A stretch of DNA of 64,000 nucleotides from Bimastos eiseni (lineage: Eukaryota > Annelida > Clitellata > Crassiclitellata > Lumbricidae): contig OY365807.1 of NCBI GenBank assembly GCA_959347315.1, forward strand, positions 33,907,312 through 33,971,311, read 5' to 3'. The position numbers and the translations under genes are program-made. Within the stretch, counting starts at the first letter, position 1; each line of letters opens with the position of its first letter. Positions 58,408 through 64,000 of this stretch are shown piece by piece. The notes beneath the pieces were generated by a model, which was not told the origin of the DNA, did not search any database, and was given only the letters and a program-made list of their open reading frames with translations.

Positions 58408-58655
58408 ATATTTATTTATTTATTTTATTTCCGAAATTTGATACTGCCCTTCTTCCAACATCTTTTGCTCAGAAGTGCATACACACGCCTCGACGGCGCA
58501 TTGCAGTTGTACTGCAGAGCAATGGTACGCGAAGGACTTGCTCAAGGTCCCTACACATGTACATAGTGACTCCCGGGACGAGGCTCGAACCCGCGCGCTC
58601 AGCACACACTGAACGTTACGGGCTCACCGCTCTAACCGATCGGCCACTGTACCAC
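58408..58655 (-). mobile_element. tRNA-derived SINE, copy 4 (most complete)
   Basis: In reverse orientation it starts GTGGTACAGTGGCCGATCGG, then TTAGAGCGGTGAGCCCGTAA, a B-box GGTTCGAGCCT, GGGACCTTGAGCAAGTCC, CTGCAGTACAACTGCAAT, GGAAGAAGGGCAGTATC and an (AATA)n tail near 58,408-58,430. The tail gives the 3' end of the family. A hAT-like element abuts its 5' end. Confidence 0.88.
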
Positions 58656-58657
58656 AC

Positions 58658-58826
58658 CAGTGTCGTACCGAGCTATAATTGCGCCTTGTGCCTAACTTCA
58701 ATCTGGCGCTCCCACATTCTGAAAATAGTCCATTTTATGGAATAATATGTTATTCCATCTTGAAATTTGCGCCCTTTCCACATTTGCGCCCTGGGCCACG
58801 GACACCCTTCCCACGGTACGGCCCTG
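58658..58826. mobile_element. Short hAT-like element (possible)
   Basis: It starts CAGTGTCGTACCGAG and ends CACGGTACGGCCCTG, whose complement is CAGGGCCGTACCGTG: imperfect terminal inverted repeats of hAT/CAG type in 169 bp. No convincing 8-bp target duplication. The interior contains a duplicated TTTGCGCCCT. Confidence 0.4.
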
Positions 58827-59454
58827 CCAAATACAACAAATCCATATCTTCTCATTTATCAATTGTGTAACGGTAATGTTGGCAGCACTGGCTGTGCTCG
58901 TTCCGCTTTAAGTATTGATTCATAAACATATTCATACGCACACATACTATGTCAGACATTCACACAGACATTCATGCAAGAGACATGAAGTAGAATGAAT
59001 ATTCATGATGCTGTGTAATTATGAATAAAAAAACTTAATTAATAATATTATAAATTGTCAGAAAATGTAATTATTCTGACATAGACAAACAGACAGACAG
59101 ACAGACACAGAGACAGACCGATACGAAGGGTCAGACGACAATATTTTTATCACTTTATGGTTGGTTTGACTCTTCGTATCGATCACTTTGGCCCAAAACC
59201 GTTGGCCCAACAACCCTAAGACAAGCGCCCAAGAAGACTAGAACCAGATTCCCACAAGACTAAGACCAACAATGCTAGAGATGGGGTTACTAATGAGGTC
59301 AATGGCCCATCATACTGAGGCGGAAACCCAAATAAACACAATCCTGAGTTCATTTTTTTTACAATGTAGGCCTTCTGGGCATTAATAATAATACATAATT
59401 ACAATAATTTCTAAAATAAAACAACGAAGATGATGATGACAATAATAGCAGCAA

Positions 59455-59500
59455 TAATAATAATAATAATTATTATTATTATTATTATAATTATAATAAT
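59455..59500. repeat. AAT/ATT microsatellite with internal inversion
   Basis: (AAT)n switches to (ATT)n and back, so it can fold on itself. A CAGACAGACAGAC run lies at 59,083-59,118. Confidence 0.85.
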
Positions 59501-60776
59501 GCTTCTATGACGGCGTATAGGTTCAGTTAACTTAAAACGGCCAATGCAATAATTGTCCTTTTCTAAGTTGCTGGTTGTATGGAGAAAAAAATAATATTGA
59601 ACAATTACATCAATATTAAGGTAACAGTTCGACCCAAAGTTCACATGTTTGGAGCGCTTAAGTCCATCGAAACGAGAGAAGTCAAGTATTTCAATAAATT
59701 TTACATTTTAAATTGTGAGGCCCAGCGAACGGTGTAGTGACACTGAAGTCTGTAGAGCAGCAGACGTCAATAGAAAGTTAGACGAATGAAAAGTCCGAAG
59801 ACAAATGGAGTCGTGAAGACTTTTTAAAAGAAAATAAAGAAACGAAGAAATTGATACCTAGCTTTCAAACTGTTGCATCCGCTCCAAACACACTCCCTCT
59901 CCCAATTGAGACTGGTTACGCTGTTTGGTCGTAGTAAAACCATTAATAATCCCAAATAATCAAAAGAAGCGTTTGAAACACGTGATTGATTGAAGAAGCA
60001 GTTCTCTAGCAGCTCCTCAAGAGCCTCTGGGGGGTCGCTGGGTCGGACAGGCTGTGGTCCATTGCCACTACCCGCTGGTTATGAAGTATTATGTCTGGCC
60101 CGTTGAAACGAATTGCCTTTCTGTGCAGCCTGAAGGCGCAAGACCACAAATCAAGAAGTCCTTAGATGATATGCCACGATGTCCATGCCTTAGGTAAACG
60201 CTTGAGGTCCCTATAGGCCTTGAATTTAAGATCAGTGGACCTGTTGCCTATTTCCTATTATAACACAGGCTGACCCTAAATGGATGTGCAGCCCATATAT
60301 ATATACATGTATAGCAATGACCTCCGAGTTGGATATAATTAACTTCGCCACTGTTTTCACTTTGACAGTGCCAGTCCCAAGCCTGGATAAAGGAGAAGGG
60401 CGATGCTAATGATCTATGTTATCACATAGTGTTTGTTGTTAAACTGAAACCACTACTAAGTTTTGGATAATATTGACTTCTGGCTCACATGCGACTTTGA
60501 AATCAAGTTTATCTTTTTCCGGTGGCTAACATCAATTCTCTACATTTTTGAACTCTTGAAAAGACCATGCAAGAAGCATGTGGATCAGAACTGAGTAAGT
60601 TATGCAACAAAAATCCATGTAGCAAATGAACGGTATACGTTAGTTCAGGCGTTAGGTCCTCAATTGGCTCAGTAGATACAGATCGTTCTATATCTACAGG
60701 ACAAGTAACCTTGAAACTCTACACATTATGGTGTATAAGTATGCGTGTTTGTTGTTGGCAACCTCTGCATATAGTC

Positions 60777-61213
60777 CATATACCCAGTGGCGTCGCTTCC
60801 ATTGAGGCGCAGAGGCGCGTGCCTCCCCTGGGGTTTTATAATTTTATTATTGAGATTTTGCTATCCATTGAAAAATAACCTGAACAACCCCGAATTGACA
60901 GCGCTTGCGCAGAGACCGCCGACAGCTTGCTATAATCATTCTGCGGTGGCAGATGTTTCCCACGTGATATTCGGTGCATAAACTTGCATTTAATAACCTA
61001 CTGAATGCATGATCTAGCCGGAGGCTTATCGTTTTGAATTGTACCACTTTAGCATGATCCTGACGGCATCGTCACCCACAAATATTTAGTGCTACATTGT
61101 GTTTTTTTAAATCTTGATATTAGAGAGAGGATACGGTAGTCCCTCTTCTACCCCAAGCATATCAATGCGACTCCTCTGCAGTCTCTAATCCTAGCGACGC
61201 CACTGCATATACC
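60777..61213. mobile_element. Non-autonomous hAT element with perfect TIRs and 8-bp target duplication
   Basis: The element is 60785-61205 (421 bp). The first 13 bases, CAGTGGCGTCGCT, are the exact reverse complement of the last 13, AGCGACGCCACTG. It is flanked on both sides by the same 8 bp, CATATACC (60777-60784 and 61206-61213). The CAG..CTG ends and 8-bp duplication are diagnostic of hAT transposons. No transposase frame fits inside, so it depends on an enzyme from elsewhere. The frames at 60,787-61,047 are internal to it and not genes. Confidence 0.95.
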
Positions 61214-61335
61214 TATTAGTAATTCTTCAGCTTTTGCCCGTGGTTTACTTGCTCAGCCCCTTGGCATAGATACCTGCATGTATATACTGCTAACGTATGT
61301 GCTGGTACCTGTATACTTACAGTAAGTTTGATTGA

Positions 61336-61366
61336 TTGACTGACTGACTGACTGACTGACTGACTA
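61336..61366. repeat. GACT tetranucleotide repeat
   Basis: About seven head-to-tail GACT units. A similar short run lies near 48,366-48,392. Confidence 0.85.
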
Positions 61367-61897
61367 CGCGTCTTACTGGGCTGCTAAGCTGGCTCCTGAT
61401 AGCTACTAAAGCAAGGGCAACGAGGAGTGTCTTTAGTATACGTTATCTCTTGGCAATAAATAAGAGAGACCCAGATATAACTTTGGAAAGTTTTCACAGA
61501 CCTTGTGGTACGGTAAGACGACCGTTTGGCTCGTTGTCACTAAGTTGCATTTGGTTAAGCGTTTCAATCAATGTCATCCTGATGTTCAATTAAGCAGATA
61601 GGTTTTAACCCATAGCTACAGATATTCAGATACTCTTCGTTTCGTGTTGTTAACTTGTCTGAGACCAACGAAGCTGTTGGTCGCGCGGTCGTCTACATGC
61701 GTCAGTATATATATATATTATGTATATTATGTATATATATATATATTCTTTTGATGTTGAACTGAAGTCTGATCGCTGGTCTGTCAATAGGAAATTATTT
61801 TTTGATTTTTTCGAAAAACTTGTTTTTGGCTTATTTTTACTATAAGTAGGCTTAGTAAACACCAACATATTTAAATAAATTTCTTTTACATGTGCAT

Positions 61898-61965
61898 GTG
61901 GGGCCCCAAAAGGTGTGAAGCACCAAAGGTGTGAAGCACCAAAGGTGTGGGGCCCCAAAGGCGTG
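61898..61965. repeat. Short tandem repeat AAAGGTGTGAAGCACC
   Basis: Four to five units of about 16 bp, alternating GTGAAGCACC and GTGGGGCCCC ends. The frame reading TFGASHLWCF on the minus strand comes from it. Confidence 0.75.
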
Positions 61966-62099
61966 GAGGCCCTGTTCGGCGAACTTGCTTAACATGCCTC
62001 AATCGGCTTTTCTTCCGCTGTCTTCGTTGTCATTGTTGCAGTTGTTGTTGTGACTGTGAAAATTTTGATCGTCGTTTCCAATAAGAGAAGGGAAAGACC

Positions 62100-62480
62100 A
62101 TCTAAATGCACGCATTGAAGGAAGCGAAGAAGGTCTTAGCAACCAACTCGTTCAGCCGCTGCGTGCTGTGCTGCATCCGCTGCAGCCAGCCGCTGTTCCT
62201 CCTCCGCTGGCCCCTCAGCCGATGACTGCTACAACCTGCGCTGCTGCTGCTGCTGTGTATACTGGCGTCGGCAGTTGGCGATCGTCCGTCGAGACTCGGT
62301 TACCATGGCGACGGCACCTCCGTTAAGCCTTCGGTTGTTGCTGCGGCTGCTACTGCTAGTCGTCTATCGAGTCAGTCTGTCTGATTTACGTCCTTTGGAC
62401 CAAAATGGAGGAGATGGGTCGAAATGAGGATAGAAGAGGAGTGGAGGAGGAAATAGTAACTGCGCGCGGTTTTTCACCCC
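62100..62480. promoter_or_regulatory. CpG- and GC-rich stretch, possible promoter or first exon
   Basis: In AT-rich surroundings this stretch has frequent CG, CAGC/GCTGCTGCTG runs and no obvious repeat family. A plus-strand frame from 62,106 (MHALKEAKKVLATNSF) lasts 37 codons. A minus-strand frame from about 62,307 (MVTESRRTIANCRRQY) lasts about 25. Neither has domain support. It may mark the 5' end of a gene whose body lies outside the window. Confidence 0.25.
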
Positions 62481-63320
62481 GCAAGACGTCAGGCCTTTCT
62501 ATAGTAGTCTATAGTGATATTATTGTGTGTTGAGTAGTAAACTTGGCCACTATATTAGTCTAGTCTAATAGAGCACAATAGCAGATGATGCATCTCCGCA
62601 ACTTGTGTCACTGTGAATTGTGGATTTAAAGTACGTTTAAGTAGTATTCTTAAGATATGAAAATGTCAATGAATCTAGATCAGTATGTTATCCTATCACT
62701 TATTGAGTGGATTATGTGACTTATATGGCGAAAATTTGTTGAACGTTGTCCCTGGCTACTCTAGTTAAGTTTGTGTAGTCTTACTAATTCTATCGTATCT
62801 ATAATCCTGACACAGTATCAAATAACTTAGGCTGGCTAGTCTAGAAGCGTAGCCAGCTCAATAGGCAAGCAATCAATAGGCTTTAGTACTGCTTACTACC
62901 TCCAGCACCAAGGACCAAGCTCAATGTAACAGCCGTACATTTTGTATGCAGCGACCAGTGAGCCAATGACGCATGAGCAAAAAAGATTATACCCCAAAGA
63001 AAAGCAACTCAAACACCACACATATTATCGCTCACTGTGTTGCCATAGTGCAGTAGAGCTGCAATGACGACAGGCAACATTATCATTATAATCAAGCGCA
63101 ATTATTATTTCTATTAACTGTGTCCAAGATTATATAAATCCATTTAAAAACTAAGAAATACCTCGAGACTCACGAGAGTACCGAACATAAATTATTTATA
63201 GCTCACTGAATTTGCAGTTCACATCATGAATTTCATCGAAATGTCAATCAACGAATTACGTACTAACTCAAAATGAAGCAAAACGGTGACGACGGGAAGC
63301 AAGCACAACGTCAAATATTG

Positions 63321-63383
63321 CTACGTCATCTCTAGAGTACTACCTATTACGTCATCACTAAAGTGCTACCTATTACGTCATCG
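63321..63383. promoter_or_regulatory. Three CRE-like TACGTCATC sites spaced about 26 bp
   Basis: TACGTCATC or TTACGTCATC occurs near 63,322, 63,348 and 63,374 within a short imperfect tandem repeat (unit about CTACCTATTACGTCATCNCTAAAG). TGACGTA is a CREB/ATF half-site variant. The sites lie in a 92-codon frame (63,286-63,564) that has no recognised domain. Confidence 0.45.
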
Positions 63384-64000
63384 CTTAAGTACACTGCGAG
63401 TAACGCAACTAGAATTTTTTGTGCCGATGTCGGACTGTGACGAAATGAGGATTGTCGATAACAGCAGACAGACTGGACGAATAATTTTTAGTAAAGACGA
63501 GCGATTACCTGGTTGCAAACTTTTAAGTCATTTAGTGTCGCTTGGACACGACAGTTTTACCTAAGCTACTTAGCGCAACTTCTCTATATAGTGCAGGAAT
63601 CAGTAACTGACTCGCCAGTAATAATCCAGGTAGACAAATGCCATACCTCAAGTGGTAGCCAAGTGTGACTGCACCCATTGCACCTTCCACCACCGCCACT
63701 GGTAGAAAGTAGACGTCCATGGGCCTTAATAGGGACTGCTCAATGTTGGTAGATGAATGGCTAACTACAATGCGATCCGTAAACTATAGTTGGCCAGCAA
63801 ATGTGGCGGTGAACTGCCGACCCATCATTTTATTTCAGGCATGTATACTCCTTGCAAATGGATAGCTTTGCTTGCCAGCTAACTGCCTTTAGGGTTACAC
63901 TTACTAGCTTTGAGGTCAGATTTACTGGTTTTACTGAGCAAATGTCAGAATTTGCTGACAGAATTCCATGCCATGCACGCAACGGCTGTCTATCGCGATC

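Noticed and set aside
60787..61047. Small frames on both strands near 60,800-61,050
   Set aside because: They are internal to the 421-bp hAT MITE, which has no transposase.

Overview
The window is animal nuclear DNA, most likely from an invertebrate. It is gene-poor, AT-rich and full of microsatellites. Evidence for an animal: a Polycomb-family RAWUL domain split by GT-AG introns, tRNA-derived SINEs, a non-autonomous hAT element with a perfect 8-bp target duplication, and a decayed Maverick/Polinton (adintovirus-like) element. I could not identify the species. Nothing bacterial was seen: no operons, rRNA or CRISPR. Most open frames in the window are chance or low-complexity frames, or shadows of the long reading frame described next.

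Layout. 1-11,000: repeats and small transposon relics (hAT-like element at 5,355; tandem duplication at 7,515; 15-bp minisatellite at 8,943; GC-rich inverted-repeat element at 10,364). 11,168-16,651 (minus): one very long open exon encoding an unrecognised 1,824-residue, Ser-rich, probably nuclear protein. 18,031-18,844 (minus): three small exons that splice in frame into a PCGF (Bmi1/Psc-type) RAWUL domain ending at a stop codon; a fourth possible exon lies at 19,403. 19,960-20,260: a CpG-rich patch with a signal-peptide-like frame. 20,860-49,900: repeats, including a LINE relic, SINE copies, a hairpin MITE at 32,593, palindromes, degenerate tandem arrays and microsatellites, with no gene I can support.

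49,940-53,574: a broken Maverick/Polinton. On the minus strand are a packaging ATPase, a minor capsid (penton-like) protein and the start of a major capsid protein, all with stops or frameshifts. Divergent from them on the plus strand are an uninterrupted zinc-ribbon plus phospholipase-A2-like protein and a broken integrase with a chromodomain tail. Neither DNA polymerase B nor the protease was seen. In a living element these genes would cover packaging, capsid and integration; here the locus is a fossil apart from the one intact frame.

54,125-54,893: a large foldback with arms of about 200 bp around a SINE. 55,300-64,000: more SINEs, a near-perfect 39-bp-arm hairpin, a minisatellite with 77-bp higher-order period, hAT-like elements (the one at 60,785 is textbook), a CpG-rich stretch near 62,100-62,480 and a cluster of CRE-like sites near 63,320.
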